A stretch of DNA of 34,406 bases from Lysinibacillus fusiformis (lineage in GTDB: Bacteria > Bacillota > Bacilli > Bacillales_A > Planococcaceae): assembly GCA_030027265.1 (NCBI GenBank), contig JASENG010000029.1, positions 1-34,406 on the forward strand. Direction: 5' to 3'. This document shows positions 1 to 7,173 of this stretch, piece after piece (position 1 is the first letter of the stretch; the number at the start of each line of letters is the position of its first letter). The position numbers and the translations under genes are program-made. A model generated the notes under the pieces. That model was given only the letters and a program-made list of their open reading frames with translations, was not told where the DNA came from and made no database searches.

Positions 1-770
1 CTTATTCCCAACCGAAACGCGCTCGCTTCAGCAAATAACGGAAAATTCTTCGCTTATTTTATTCCCATGGGAAGTAAATCACTTAGGGATTTCCGCACCA
101 AATAAATAACCGGAAAAATTTCCCTTATTTAGAAAATCTGGTGAAAAATCGCTTGAATAGACGGAGAAATTGCCCTTATCCACTCGAAAAACATGAAAAG
201 GGATGATTTTTCTTAAGATAGCAGGAAATTTTCCCCTTATCCCCAACCGAAACGCGCTCCCTTCAGCAAATAACGGAAAATTCTTCGCTTATTTTATTCC
301 CATGGGAAGTAAATCACTTAGGGATGTCCACACCAAATAAATAACCGGAAAAATTTCCCTTATTTCGAAAATCAGGTGAAAAATCACTTGAATAGACGGA
401 GTATTTCCCCTTATCCACTCGAAAAACATGAAAAGGGAAGATTTTTCTTAAGATAGCAGGAAATTTTCCCCTTATTCCCAACCGAAACGCGCTCCCTTCA
501 GCAAATAACGGAAAATTCTTCGCTTATTTTATTCCCATGGGAAGTAAATCACTTAGGGATGTCCGCACCAAATAAATAACCGGAAAAATTTCCCTTATTT
601 CGAAAATCAGGTGAAAAATCGCTTGAATAGACGGAGAAATTGCCCTTATCCACTCGAAAAACATGAAAAGGGAGGATTTTACTTAAGATAGCAGGAAATT
701 TTCCCCTTATTCCCCGCCGAAACGCGCTCCCTTCAGCAAATAATCGGAAAATATTCCCTTACTTTATCCA
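1..770. repeat. 235-bp tandem array, 3.3 copies, with internal palindromic sub-repeats
   Basis: Copies begin at 1, 236, 471 and 706, an exact period of 235 bp; the last copy breaks off near 770 and the array runs off the left edge. Copies differ by only a few bases. Each copy holds four diverged versions of a short near-palindrome of the form ATAACCGGAAAAATTTCCC followed by TTAT, with TTAT anchors at about 1, 53, 124 and 175, so the spacing is irregular (52, 71, 51, 61). There is no credible open reading frame. It is a hierarchical satellite: an old short repeat, amplified and diverged, then re-amplified as a 235-bp block. Function is unknown. Confidence 0.95.
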
Positions 771-853
771 ACTCTGCCACCACAGATTAGCCCATTAGTT
801 AAAGATCTTTATATCCATCATCTTTAAATCAACCACTCACTATATTCTATCCA

Positions 854-955
854 CTATTTTCCCCATTTCTTTTCTGCATATTTAATAGAATAAACAATAC
901 GCTGGGCAAAAGGCGTTTTATGTATTTGACTTAACTTGAAGTTACTGAGCTTCCC
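854..955 (-). pseudogene. Possible 3' remnant of an unknown gene
   Basis: The minus strand is open for about 33 codons, from a stop codon just above 955 to a TAG at 854-856. The peptide contains KLSQIHKTPFAQRIVYSIKY and ends in EKKWGK, which has a protein-like composition, but there is no start codon or ribosome binding site. It lies directly downstream (minus-strand sense) of hairpin copy R1. I do not recognise the family; it may be chance. Confidence 0.25.
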
Positions 956-970
956 TTACTTATTTTCTAT

Positions 971-1037
971 TTCAACCAAATTGATACGCATGATACAGAG
1001 CACAATTCTCACTGCAGAATTTCGTCCAAAGTAGTAA
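971..1037 (-). repeat. Dispersed hairpin element, copy R1 (degenerate)
   Basis: Left arm TTCAACCAAATT, then a GCACAATTCT inner arm opposed by AGAATTTCG. The right outer arm is poorly preserved. It ends directly against the stop codon of the ybaK-like fragment. Confidence 0.5.
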
Positions 1038-1373
1038 TTAATCGAAGGTTGCAATCACTTGATTTAATTCATTTAAGGCTTGTGGTGCAATCTTTAGAGT
1101 GAATGTTGATTGACCAGTACCTCCGTAAATATAATCATAATGGAAAAGTCGATTGTCTATCACACAAGGTATATCAAGTCCTACCATCCGAACACTTCCT
1201 ACCTGGGACCCAGTAACTTTCCGGACTTCCTCTGGAGATGCCAATTTTGCATTACTGCAACCTAAAATATCAGCTATTTTCTCAAAACTGACTTTGGTGC
1301 GACTTCCAGATACGATTAAAGCAATTAACCCTTTATCGGTTTTTAGTACCAATGTCGGAGCTGCCTGCCTCAA
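1038..1373 (-). pseudogene. YbaK/EbsC-type aminoacyl-tRNA deacylase, 5'-truncated
   Basis: The 111-residue frame matches the C-terminal two thirds of YbaK/ProX-fold trans-editing proteins, which remove mischarged amino acids from tRNA: TLVLKTDKGLIALIVSG near the start, then KLASPEEVRKVTG and a GxVGSV-like turn. Full-length relatives have about 150-160 residues. The only start is a TTG immediately preceded in frame by TAA, with no ribosome binding site, and the residues before TLVLK read AAP, so the conserved catalytic lysine of the family's KTLV motif is missing. Hairpin copies R1 and R2 bracket the fragment. A deletion remnant is much more likely than a working enzyme. Confidence 0.75.
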
Positions 1374-1420
1374 TTAAAATTTTAACATAAATTTCCTATT
1401 CCCTTTAAGTTCTTATTCAA

Positions 1421-1480
1421 TTAAACAATCCATTCGCTGAAAAAGGCACAATTCATTCTAGAATTGCACCTTATTGTTGA
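1421..1480 (-). repeat. Dispersed hairpin element, copy R2
   Basis: Outer arms TTAAACAATC and TATTGTTGAA; inner stem GGCACAATTC / GAATTGCACC; the A-run GAAAAA lies on the left. It ends 6 nt from the stop codon of the DUF2812 gene, so on the minus strand it reads as that gene's terminator hairpin followed by TTTTTC. Confidence 0.85.
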
Positions 1481-1486
1481 ATTAAG

Positions 1487-2056
1487 TTATCCTTCTTTTA
1501 ACATTGAATATTTTCGATAAGCGTTATAGTAACTGATACCATAGAACACAGCCGCAAGGGCGGGAAGCAATCTTAAAAGGGCAAATGGCGTTTCAAATAA
1601 AAGTGCTTTCCAGAATAATGCACCTTTCATACTCCAAAGGCCTTCCGTTAAATATAAACCTGAATCTTTGTACAGCATGTAAGAGAAAAGCAAAAACACG
1701 ATGGCTAAGCCAGATGAATAACTCATCAATCTTTTATAATAATTTCTCCTAGATTGGCGATCGGAGAAGATTTCATTTTGATCGTCCTCTTCCTTTTGCC
1801 AATATTGAATGCCGCCAAGCCATGTGCCTTTTATATAAGTCCAGCCGAAGTCCTCAAATATCCCTTTGTAATCATTCAGCTTTTTCTTGGATAAATAATC
1901 CTGGTAATCCAGTCGCATCACATTTTTCTTGTCGGTTTTTTCGAAAGTGTAGATGCCTAATCCACTTATATTTGTACAGCGATAACCTTTTTGTAATTGT
2001 TCGTTCAGCCATTGTTCCTCTTTTTCAATATCGAAAAACATCTTAAATCTCTTCAT
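1487..2056 (-). CDS. DUF2812 membrane protein, partner of PadR
   Basis: The N-terminal part (FDIEKEEQWLNEQLQKGY, then two W-rich strands ending near IQYWQKEEDD) is the DUF2812 signature. Two or three membrane segments follow around residues 115-132 and 150-180. I start it at the second ATG (2056, MKRFKMFF) because GGAAG lies 8 nt upstream; the earlier ATG at 2074 has no spacing for a site. The start lies inside the 3' end of the PadR gene (14-nt overlap), so the two are translationally coupled. PadR-DUF2812 pairs are common in Bacillales; the working model is that the regulator controls production of its membrane partner. The biochemical role of DUF2812 is unknown. Confidence 0.9.
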   Translation of the reverse strand: MKRFKMFFDIEKEEQWLNEQLQKGYRCTNISGLGIYTFEKTDKKNVMRLDYQDYLSKKKLNDYKGIFEDFGWTYIKGTWLGGIQYWQKEEDDQNEIFSDRQSRRNYYKRLMSYSSGLAIVFLLFSYMLYKDSGLYLTEGLWSMKGALFWKALLFETPFALLRLLPALAAVFYGISYYNAYRKYSMLKEG

Positions 2057-2360
2057 CTGATACACTTCCTTCATACAGAGATAAAATATGCAATAACCTG
2101 TTTTGTTCCATTTTCAAAATGGCGTTTCCTTCCGCAGTTATCTTATAAACTTTTCTCCTGCCTGACTCTCCTACGGGTTCAATCCAACCATGCTTATTCA
2201 AATTTTCAATCGCACCGTATAATGTACCAGCCGCCAAAATAACAGCACCGTTACTTATCTCTTCTATCTTCTGCATTACCGCATAGCCATGGAGCGGCTC
2301 ACGCAAGGCTAATAAAATATAATGCATTGTTTCAGACAACGGTAATAATTTATGTTTCAT
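2043..2360 (-). CDS. PadR-family transcriptional regulator (DUF2812-linked)
   Basis: 105 residues. Winged-helix PadR domain from about residue 10 to 85: LREPLHGYAVMQKIEE (helix 2), GTLYGAIENLNKHGWI (recognition helix) and GRRKVYKITAEGNAIL (wing). A short C-terminal helix would carry the dimer contact. The ATG follows GGGTGAGG closely. It is the first gene of a two-gene operon with the DUF2812 membrane protein. Two operator-like palindromes, one of them inside the promoter spacer, lie upstream, which fits negative autoregulation of the kind known for small PadR proteins. The inducer cannot be told from sequence. Confidence 0.93.
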   Translation of the reverse strand: MKHKLLPLSETMHYILLALREPLHGYAVMQKIEEISNGAVILAAGTLYGAIENLNKHGWIEPVGESGRRKVYKITAEGNAILKMEQNRLLHILSLYEGSVSDEEI

Positions 2361-2377
2361 ATCCTCACCCTTTATTC

Positions 2378-2435
2378 AGTTCGACTATATAGTTCAACTT
2401 AATAATAATTTAATACAGTTCAACTGTATAGTCAA
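2378..2435 (-). promoter_or_regulatory. Sigma-A promoter with two PadR operator-like palindromes
   Basis: Minus-strand TTGACT (2435-2430), 17-bp spacer, TAAATT (2412-2407). The spacer carries the near-perfect palindrome TACAGTTCAACTGTA (2414-2428). A second palindrome at 2378-2399 (arms AGTT/AACT around ACTATATAGT) lies past the start point. The two sites share the direct repeat AGTTCRACTRTATAGT, 40 bp apart. PadR binding is inferred from position. Confidence 0.65.
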
Positions 2436-2500
2436 TGATAATTTTGAAAATAGTCAAAAAATTCTAAAGCGAAGTCCTTGATAGCAAGGAAAAATCAATT

Positions 2501-2539
2501 TAAAAATCGCTTTCCTTTTGGAAGGGAAAGCGACTTTTT
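2501..2539 (-). terminator. Intrinsic terminator, bidirectional
   Basis: Stem TCGCTTTCC / GGGAAAGCGA with A-run on one side and TTTTT on the other. It lies downstream of the HAAS-domain gene on the minus strand, beyond hairpin copy R3. Confidence 0.75.
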
Positions 2540-2550
2540 GTGTAGTCTTA

Positions 2551-2621
2551 TTCAGTTGAATGGTCCAATTCATGAAAATAACGCTCTCCTTATATTTTCA
2601 AGGAAAGCGCCTGATTGTTAA
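2551..2621 (-). repeat. Dispersed hairpin element, copy R3 (AAAGCGC-type inner stem)
   Basis: Left arm TTCAGTTGAATGGTCC, inner stem CTCTCCTT / AAGGAAAGCGC, right arm TGATTGTTAA. The inner stem differs in sequence from R2 and R5 but keeps pairing. It lies 68 nt past the stop of the HAAS-domain gene. Confidence 0.8.
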
Positions 2622-2689
2622 TTATCCAATTTCAGCATAAATATAGAGCTAGTAGCTTTCATTATTAACTCTGTGTGAAGTTTTATCAG

Positions 2690-3448
2690 TCACTTTTTCC
2701 CCTTCAGTTTCTTTAATTCCCAAAACAAATATAGTCCTATCAATATATAAGTGATAACCATTCCAATAATCAACCGGGGTACTTCTCCAAAGGAAGTGAA
2801 CGATAGAATAAATGCCGGCAGATGAAGGGCTATCAATATAACTAGCATTACAGCAGTTTTTGCCCAAATGGAAAATAAAACTACAAAAGAAAGAGCAATT
2901 AATCCGATGACTATACTGCCGAACCAATTAAAATCAATTATTGGGGTTTTATAAATCGAATCAACTACAATTAAAACTACGAAAAAAATCATACTGATCA
3001 TAATGGGAAGCAGCATAATTAGAAATTCTTTTAACCTTGAGACTTGATTGCTAGCCACATAGCGAAAAGCTATAAAAACTCCCCCCATGAACATCAAACT
3101 AAACAATACAGTTCCCATTATTTCTAATATGCTGTAGCTTAATGTCCCTTGCAATAGATCTCCTAAAATTAAAAAGGACATTGCACTAATGACAATGAGA
3201 GGTACATATTTTGCCCACTGTCTGTAGTCTGTTTTCATCTCATTAGAAATATTGATCATATATTCTTTAGGAGATGATCCCACAATTTTTTCAATTGACT
3301 TACCATGCATTTCAGCTTCAATAAGATGCATCTCAAGCTCTTCAGCAATTTCATTAATTTCATGATCGTTTTTCCCGCTTGAAAATAAGTACAATCTTAA
3401 ATCATCAATAAACTTCCTACTCTGATCTGATAGTAGATGTTGTTCCAT
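2690..3448 (-). CDS. HAAS-domain integral membrane protein, partner of PadR
   Basis: About 252 residues from ATG 3448 (MEQHLLSDQSRKF). Residues 8-70 form the helical cytoplasmic HAAS-type domain (FIDDLRLYLFSSGKND, then EIAEELEMHLIEAEMHGKSI), as found in PadR-linked sensor or anti-sigma-like membrane proteins. About six membrane helices follow. The start overlaps the PadR gene by 32 nt and has GGAAGGGTGTGG upstream, so it is translationally coupled. The first ATG of the long frame lies deeper inside padR without a site and was rejected. What the membrane part senses or does is unknown. The HAAS assignment is from pattern memory, not a profile search. Confidence 0.85.
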   Translation of the reverse strand: MEQHLLSDQSRKFIDDLRLYLFSSGKNDHEINEIAEELEMHLIEAEMHGKSIEKIVGSSPKEYMINISNEMKTDYRQWAKYVPLIVISAMSFLILGDLLQGTLSYSILEIMGTVLFSLMFMGGVFIAFRYVASNQVSRLKEFLIMLLPIMISMIFFVVLIVVDSIYKTPIIDFNWFGSIVIGLIALSFVVLFSIWAKTAVMLVILIALHLPAFILSFTSFGEVPRLIIGMVITYILIGLYLFWELKKLKGKK

Positions 3449-3788
3449 TTTCCACACCCTTCCCTTCTGTTTCTTGTTTAATAATGGAGTTAACGCTTTT
3501 CTCAAGTTGACTCCACCTTGTTAAAAAATCTTTCAACTCCTGATTTCCCTTTTCTGTGAGTGAATAATATTTTCTTTTAGGACCTGCCGTTGAATCCTTT
3601 CGAACAGAGGTGACTAGCCCTTCCCGCTGCATTCTCATTAACAATGGGTAAATAGTTCCTTCACTTACAGCGTCAAAACCATACTCACTTAAACGTTCAG
3701 CCATCTCATATCCATAGCATTCCTTGCCTTGAATAATAGCCAAGAGACAACCGTCTAAGATTCCTTTCAGCATTTGTGTTTGCGACAT
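3417..3788 (-). CDS. PadR-family transcriptional regulator (HAAS-linked)
   Basis: 123 residues from ATG 3788 (MSQTQMLKGILDGCLL), chosen because GGTGG lies 7 nt upstream. The PadR winged helix is clear: YGYEMAERLSEYGFDAVSEG, TIYPLLMRMQREGLV (recognition helix), then KRKYYSLTEKGNQEL (wing). The C-terminal helix is longer than in the 2043-2360 PadR and rich in charged residues. It forms an operon with the overlapping HAAS membrane gene. A strong promoter with paired operator-like repeats lies upstream, which supports autorepression. The two PadR proteins of this region are not close copies of each other. Confidence 0.93.
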   Translation of the reverse strand: MSQTQMLKGILDGCLLAIIQGKECYGYEMAERLSEYGFDAVSEGTIYPLLMRMQREGLVTSVRKDSTAGPKRKYYSLTEKGNQELKDFLTRWSQLEKSVNSIIKQETEGKGVENGTTSTIRSE

Positions 3789-3811
3789 TTTCGTTCCACC
3801 ATTCTTAATGT

Positions 3812-3867
3812 CTTGTTTTACAAGGTATATATTTATTATAAATACAGCTAACTTGTAATGCAAGGTA
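3812..3867 (-). promoter_or_regulatory. Sigma-A promoter with paired PadR operator-like repeats
   Basis: Minus-strand TTGCAT (3863-3858), 17-bp spacer, TATAAT (3840-3835). CTTGTTTTACAAGGTA (3812-3827) and CTTGTAATGCAAGGTA (3852-3867) are dyads exactly 40 bp apart; one overlaps the -35 box and the other follows the start point. The 40-bp spacing equals that of the two operator-like sites in front of the other PadR gene. Confidence 0.7.
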
Positions 3868-3913
3868 TTTTAAATGAGTTGTTCTCAAATTATATGCTTT
3901 AGCATGATAAAGC

Positions 3914-3983
3914 TTATTCCATTAAATGCTCCTAAAATGAAAAAACGCAATTCTAATTAAAGAATTACGCCCGGTTTCTTATT
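3914..3983 (-). repeat. Dispersed hairpin element, copy R4
   Basis: TTATTCCATT, then CTCCTAAAATGAAAAAAC on the left, inner stem CGCAATTCT / AGAATTACGC, degenerate right arm CCGGTTTCTTATT. It sits between the padR promoter and the small membrane gene at 4139. The rest of the gap (3984-4138) shows only a stray TTCAACAATC at 4001. Confidence 0.75.
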
Positions 3984-4138
3984 ATTAGTATTCCTCACCA
4001 TTCAACAATCCCAAAAAATCAGTTGAAAAAACTAAAAGTACAAATGATTCCAAAAATTATATAGGCTCAAAAGGACGGCGTGTGATGTTAATGAATAAAC
4101 AAGAATCAATTTCTGAAGAAAAACAATACTACTCGCTT

Positions 4139-4405
4139 CTATTCTTTAATAATAATACTCTTGTAGTAAGCGAAAAGAATAGTGGCAAGACCAAGACCTA
4201 AAAGTATGCTTCCAGCTACCAAGAAATTATTTGTGAAGCCCTCAACTACAAGCAGGTATATGGAAGTGTCTGCCCCACCTTGTTTGGCGATCCAATATTC
4301 AGCAAGTGATAATCCAAAATTCACACTAAAAAAAAGCAATATAAAACCAATGGCAGCTATTAAAGAACCTAAAGCAACTAAACCTTTTAATTTATTTTTT
4401 ATCAT
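4139..4405 (-). CDS. Small two-helix membrane protein, unknown function
   Basis: 88 residues with two hydrophobic segments, about 9-32 (LVALGSLIAAIGFILLFF) and 59-80 (FLVAGSILLGLGLATILF), joined by a polar loop with KQGGADTS. The ATG has GGAGG 7 nt upstream, so expression is likely. It is monocistronic. The only gene nearby on the same strand is the broken membrane-protein frame at 4595. I do not recognise a family; the size and topology fit small stress- or sporulation-associated membrane proteins, but nothing specific supports that. Confidence 0.75.
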   Translation of the reverse strand: MIKNKLKGLVALGSLIAAIGFILLFFSVNFGLSLAEYWIAKQGGADTSIYLLVVEGFTNNFLVAGSILLGLGLATILFAYYKSIIIKE

Positions 4406-4514
4406 TTAACATCCTCCAATCTCATTTCCCCTACACTGACCAGTTATTTTATGTACATTATTTCACAAATACCACTAAACATTAATATAATTATCCAGTT
4501 AATGGAAGAGGTTA

Positions 4515-4582
4515 CTTAACGATCTGGCCCACCTATTGATAAAGGCACAATTCTACTCAAGAATTGCGCCGGATTGTGGCAA
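4515..4582 (-). repeat. Dispersed hairpin element, copy R5
   Basis: Left arm TTAACGATCTGGCCC, inner stem GGCACAATTCT / AGAATTGCGCC, right arm GGATTGTGGCAA. It ends 12 nt from the stop of the broken gene at 4595. Confidence 0.85.
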
Positions 4583-4594
4583 ATTAGACAATCA

Positions 4595-4839
4595 CTATTT
4601 TATAAATGGGATGTTTTGAAAGAGTAATACCATCAAGAGCAGTGTTAATACGGAACCTGCGGACATTAAAGTTATTGTTTTTCTCCAGTTTATCTCTTTT
4701 GAAGGTTTTACAGTCTCACGGGACACCGAAATCCATATAATCATAGTTGCTATAATGATGATGATATTTAATAAAATATCAGACCTACCTACCTTCTTAA
4801 TAGTATTGTATATTCCAAGATTGATTGATTCCTATTCAA
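4595..4839 (-). pseudogene. Small membrane protein gene broken by an AGGT triplication
   Basis: Minus strand: AGGAG, a TTG start (4839), then 16 codons (LNRNQSILEYTILLRR) ending at TAG. In a shifted frame the same stretch runs on as RSDILLNIIIIIATMIIWIS, then a polar loop with SRETVKPSKEINWRK and a second membrane segment ending QNIPFIK at 4595. The switch point is three tandem copies of AGGT; removing two copies (8 bp) restores one frame of about 78 residues with two membrane helices. It looks like a recent slippage mutation or a switchable frame. The family is not recognised, and the upstream TTG start is an inference. Confidence 0.45.
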
Positions 4840-4899
4840 TTTGGCTCCTATGCTGAAATGACCCAAGTCCTGATTAATAAGAAAGTGATTGGTGAAAAA

Positions 4900-5202
4900 T
4901 CAAGATCGCTTTTTTAAACTAAATAAAATAATCGCATGAATAATATTTGTACCAGTCAATAAAATCATTATGGCAATTTTATAGCCCCCTAAAGAAAAGG
5001 GATTTATATATTCATCAACAATAGCAATAATCAACCAACCAAAAATAATTATCGGATAAGCAGTTGCGTATGATTTATTTAATAACCCCGCCCCTCGTTC
5101 ATCCCTACTCTCCTTTCCAAAATGGAATTTCAGACTATATAACACCGAGGCCATAAAAATCAAGAAATATACTACAATACTTACATTCATTAAGACGGAC
5201 AT
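4900..5202 (-). CDS. Three-helix membrane protein, partner of Xre regulator
   Basis: 100 residues. Membrane segments at about 6-24, 50-66 and 74-95; a charged loop (KFHFGKESRDERG) lies after the first. Small proteins of this kind with an ESRDERG-like motif are commonly encoded next to YozG-type Xre regulators in Firmicutes. Its AAGGAGG lies inside the last codons of the regulator gene and the two are separated by 2 nt, so they are translated together. Function is unknown; I infer that it is controlled by, or acts with, the neighbouring regulator. Confidence 0.8.
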   Translation of the reverse strand: MSVLMNVSIVVYFLIFMASVLYSLKFHFGKESRDERGAGLLNKSYATAYPIIIFGWLIIAIVDEYINPFSLGGYKIAIMILLTGTNIIHAIILFSLKKRS

Positions 5203-5204
5203 GA

Positions 5205-5429
5205 TTATTCCTCCTTGGTTATTTTATATTGGAAAACTTCATCAATTCTTACGTTAAATACTTCCGCTATGTCAAAACCCAATATTAATGATGGCGTGTA
5301 ATTCCCCTTTTCTATGGAAATAATAGTTTGCCTACTAACACCCACTTTTTCCGCTAATTCCTTTTGTGTCATTTTTTTTTCAGCCCTTAAAACCCGAATT
5401 CGATTTGATAAAACCTTTTCGCCACTCAC
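5205..5429 (-). CDS. Xre-family (YozG-like) transcriptional regulator
   Basis: 74 residues, almost entirely a Cro/CI-type helix-turn-helix: NRIRVLRAEKKMTQKELAEK, VGVSRQTIISIEKGNYTPSL, then a FDIAEVFNVRIDEVF tail helix. The start is GTG at 5429, with GGAGGGGG just upstream. It heads a two-gene operon with the three-helix membrane protein. A perfect 13-bp inverted repeat covers its promoter, so repression of its own operon is very likely (inference). Confidence 0.92.
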   Translation of the reverse strand: MSGEKVLSNRIRVLRAEKKMTQKELAEKVGVSRQTIISIEKGNYTPSLILGFDIAEVFNVRIDEVFQYKITKEE

Positions 5430-5462
5430 TATTCCCCCTCCTTAGTTAATCTTCTTTAACAT

Positions 5463-5502
5463 ATTGTAAAGTTGACTTAACTCTATGTCAAGTCAACTTT
5501 AC
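5463..5502 (-). promoter_or_regulatory. Sigma-A promoter within a perfect inverted repeat
   Basis: Minus strand TTGACA (5491-5486), 17-bp spacer, TACAAT (5468-5463), close to consensus. The arms GTAAAGTTGACTT (5466-5478) and AAGTCAACTTTAC (5490-5502) are exact complements around 11 bp and cover both promoter boxes, as expected for an operator of a dimeric or tetrameric Xre repressor. Confidence 0.8.
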
Positions 5503-5623
5503 TTATAAATCGTTTAAAAAGCCACCAAATTAATGGTGGATATTTAAAACTTTCTACAATCTAACTAACCTATATCGAAAGAAGGCGAAATGATTTCATA
5601 GGCTGTCCGACATTCACTTCTAC

Positions 5624-5666
5624 TATAAAAAATAGCAGCACAAACCATGGCCTTGGTTCGTACTGC
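5624..5666 (-). terminator. Intrinsic terminator of the antiporter gene
   Basis: On the minus strand a 13-bp stem, GCAGTACGAACCA / TGGTTTGTGCTGC (two wobble pairs), with loop AGGCCA, is followed by TATTTTTTAT. It begins 15 nt after the stop codon at 5681. Confidence 0.85.
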
Positions 5667-5680
5667 TAATGGCAGTATGT

Positions 5681-7057
5681 TTAGTTTTTTGTTATTGTCA
5701 AATTTAACCATCCAAAGATGATAGTAAGGACTGGACTTAGTAAGCAAAAGAACGCAAAAGGCAAATAGTCGATCACGGACACTTCAAGCATCGAGGCTAT
5801 AAATAAACCACAAACGCTCCAAGGGACAAGCGGATTAACGACTGTACCCGCGTCTTCCATCACGCGGCTTAAATTCTTCGGATGTAAGCCGAGTTCTCGA
5901 TATTGTTGCTTAAAGGCTTCCCCTGTTAATAAAATCGATAAATACTGTTCACCCACTACGATATTAATACCAATTGCAGTAAAAGCCGTCCCTGTAATCA
6001 AGGCACCAACCGACTTTAATAAATTTTCGATTTTGCTAAGCAGTGTTTGGATAACACCTAAAGCAAACAATAAGCCACCCATGCTGAGGCTAAGCACCAC
6101 AAGCATAATTGTAAAGAACATACTGCTGATGCCACCACGAGTCAAAAGTGAATCAATTACTTCAACCCCTGTTTCAGAAACATATCCATTATACAAAATT
6201 GCGCAGTATTCACTTACTGATAAAGACGTATGAAATATTGATAAGAATAGCGCTGCAAGGGAACTAACAATTAGTGTTAATAATGCAGGCACTTTTTTGA
6301 ATGTACAAACAATCAAGACTAGCAGCGGCACTATCGAATACCAATGCACAAAATTTAAAGCTTGTAAACTATCCTGATAGGACGTAATAGTCGTGTTATT
6401 TACTCCTGCAACCGAAGGAGATAAAACAGCATATAGGACACCGCTAATTAAAAATGCAGGAATCGTTGTCCAGCTCATATTTTTAATATGTACAAATAAA
6501 TCAATATCAACGATGCTCGCAGCTAAATTTGTTGTATCTGACAATGGCGACATTTTATCGCCAAAAAACGCTCCGGATACAATGGCACCAGCCGTCAAGA
6601 CAAGCGATGCATCAATAGCCCCAGCAATACTTACAAAAGCAACCCCAATCGTTGCTACAGTGGTCAACGAACTGCCAATTGCAGTACCGATAATTGCTGT
6701 AATGATAAATACAATCGCATAAAAGAAACTAGCCGAAACAAGGGATAAACCCATATATAAAAGCGTTGGTATTGTACCGCTTACAATCCAGCTACTAATC
6801 AGGATTCCTATTAAAAAGAAGATATAAATAGCCCCTATTCCTGTTATGACTCCAGATCGCATACTTTCTTCCAACACTTTAAATGGCACACCTTTTAGCA
6901 AACCATAAAAAATGAGAAGAATAATGGATAAAAGAATAGGAATATGTGGTACAGCACCAAGCTTGCCTATCGCAATAGAAATTATTGAAATAACTATGAT
7001 TATGATGAATAATGCTTCGAATACTGACGGTTTTGTTTTTGCTTCAATAGAAAACAT
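5681..7057 (-). CDS. NhaC-family Na+/H+ antiporter
   Basis: 458 residues, about eleven membrane helices. The signature SGAFFGDKMSPLSDTTNLA at about 161-179 is the conserved transmembrane motif of the NhaC family (it contains the acidic residues expected for cation exchange); GTAIGSSLTTVATIG lies just before it. The family exchanges cytoplasmic Na+ for external H+; some members (MleN) couple this to malate/lactate exchange, and the sequence alone does not decide between them. The ATG has AGGAG 7 nt upstream. It is monocistronic, with its own promoter at 7128-7155 and terminator at 5624. Confidence 0.93.
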   Translation of the reverse strand: MFSIEAKTKPSVFEALFIIIIVISIISIAIGKLGAVPHIPILLSIILLIFYGLLKGVPFKVLEESMRSGVITGIGAIYIFFLIGILISSWIVSGTIPTLLYMGLSLVSASFFYAIVFIITAIIGTAIGSSLTTVATIGVAFVSIAGAIDASLVLTAGAIVSGAFFGDKMSPLSDTTNLAASIVDIDLFVHIKNMSWTTIPAFLISGVLYAVLSPSVAGVNNTTITSYQDSLQALNFVHWYSIVPLLVLIVCTFKKVPALLTLIVSSLAALFLSIFHTSLSVSEYCAILYNGYVSETGVEVIDSLLTRGGISSMFFTIMLVVLSLSMGGLLFALGVIQTLLSKIENLLKSVGALITGTAFTAIGINIVVGEQYLSILLTGEAFKQQYRELGLHPKNLSRVMEDAGTVVNPLVPWSVCGLFIASMLEVSVIDYLPFAFFCLLSPVLTIIFGWLNLTITKN

Positions 7058-7127
7058 ATGCTTACTCCTAGATGATATAATTTCACGCTTTAAACTTCAA
7101 CGCTTCAACGCAATGAAGTCAATCATC

Positions 7128-7155
7128 ATTCTAGCACGTATTTGCTAAATGTCAA
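7128..7155 (-). promoter_or_regulatory. Sigma-A promoter of the antiporter gene
   Basis: Minus strand TTGACA (7155-7150), 16-bp spacer, extended -10 TGCTAGAAT (box at 7133-7128). The 70-nt leader contains the direct repeat GCGTTGAAGCGTTGAAG but no stable hairpin. Confidence 0.75.
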
Positions 7156-7173
7156 TATTGGGAGAGATTTAAA

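Noticed and set aside
1..770. CRISPR array
   Set aside because: The repeat unit is 235 bp without alternating unique spacers, and no cas gene is present.
2649..2927. Minus-strand 92-codon frame inside the HAAS-domain gene
   Set aside because: Shadow frame of a gene with a clear start and membrane topology.
4091..4201. Plus-strand 36-codon frame beginning MNKQESISEEKQYY
   Set aside because: No well-spaced ribosome binding site, and it overlaps the 3' end of the well-supported minus-strand gene at 4139 in antisense.
4830..4915. Further hairpin-element copy near 4840
   Set aside because: Only the word TTGGCTCCTATGCTGAAATG is similar to the left half; stems do not pair.
5565..5747. Minus-strand 60-codon frame over the end of the antiporter gene
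   Set aside because: It overlaps the antiporter C-terminus in another frame and contains its terminator hairpin; no start signal.
7058..7127. Riboswitch in the antiporter leader
   Set aside because: The 70-nt leader has no stable hairpin and the terminator at 7174 lies upstream of the promoter.
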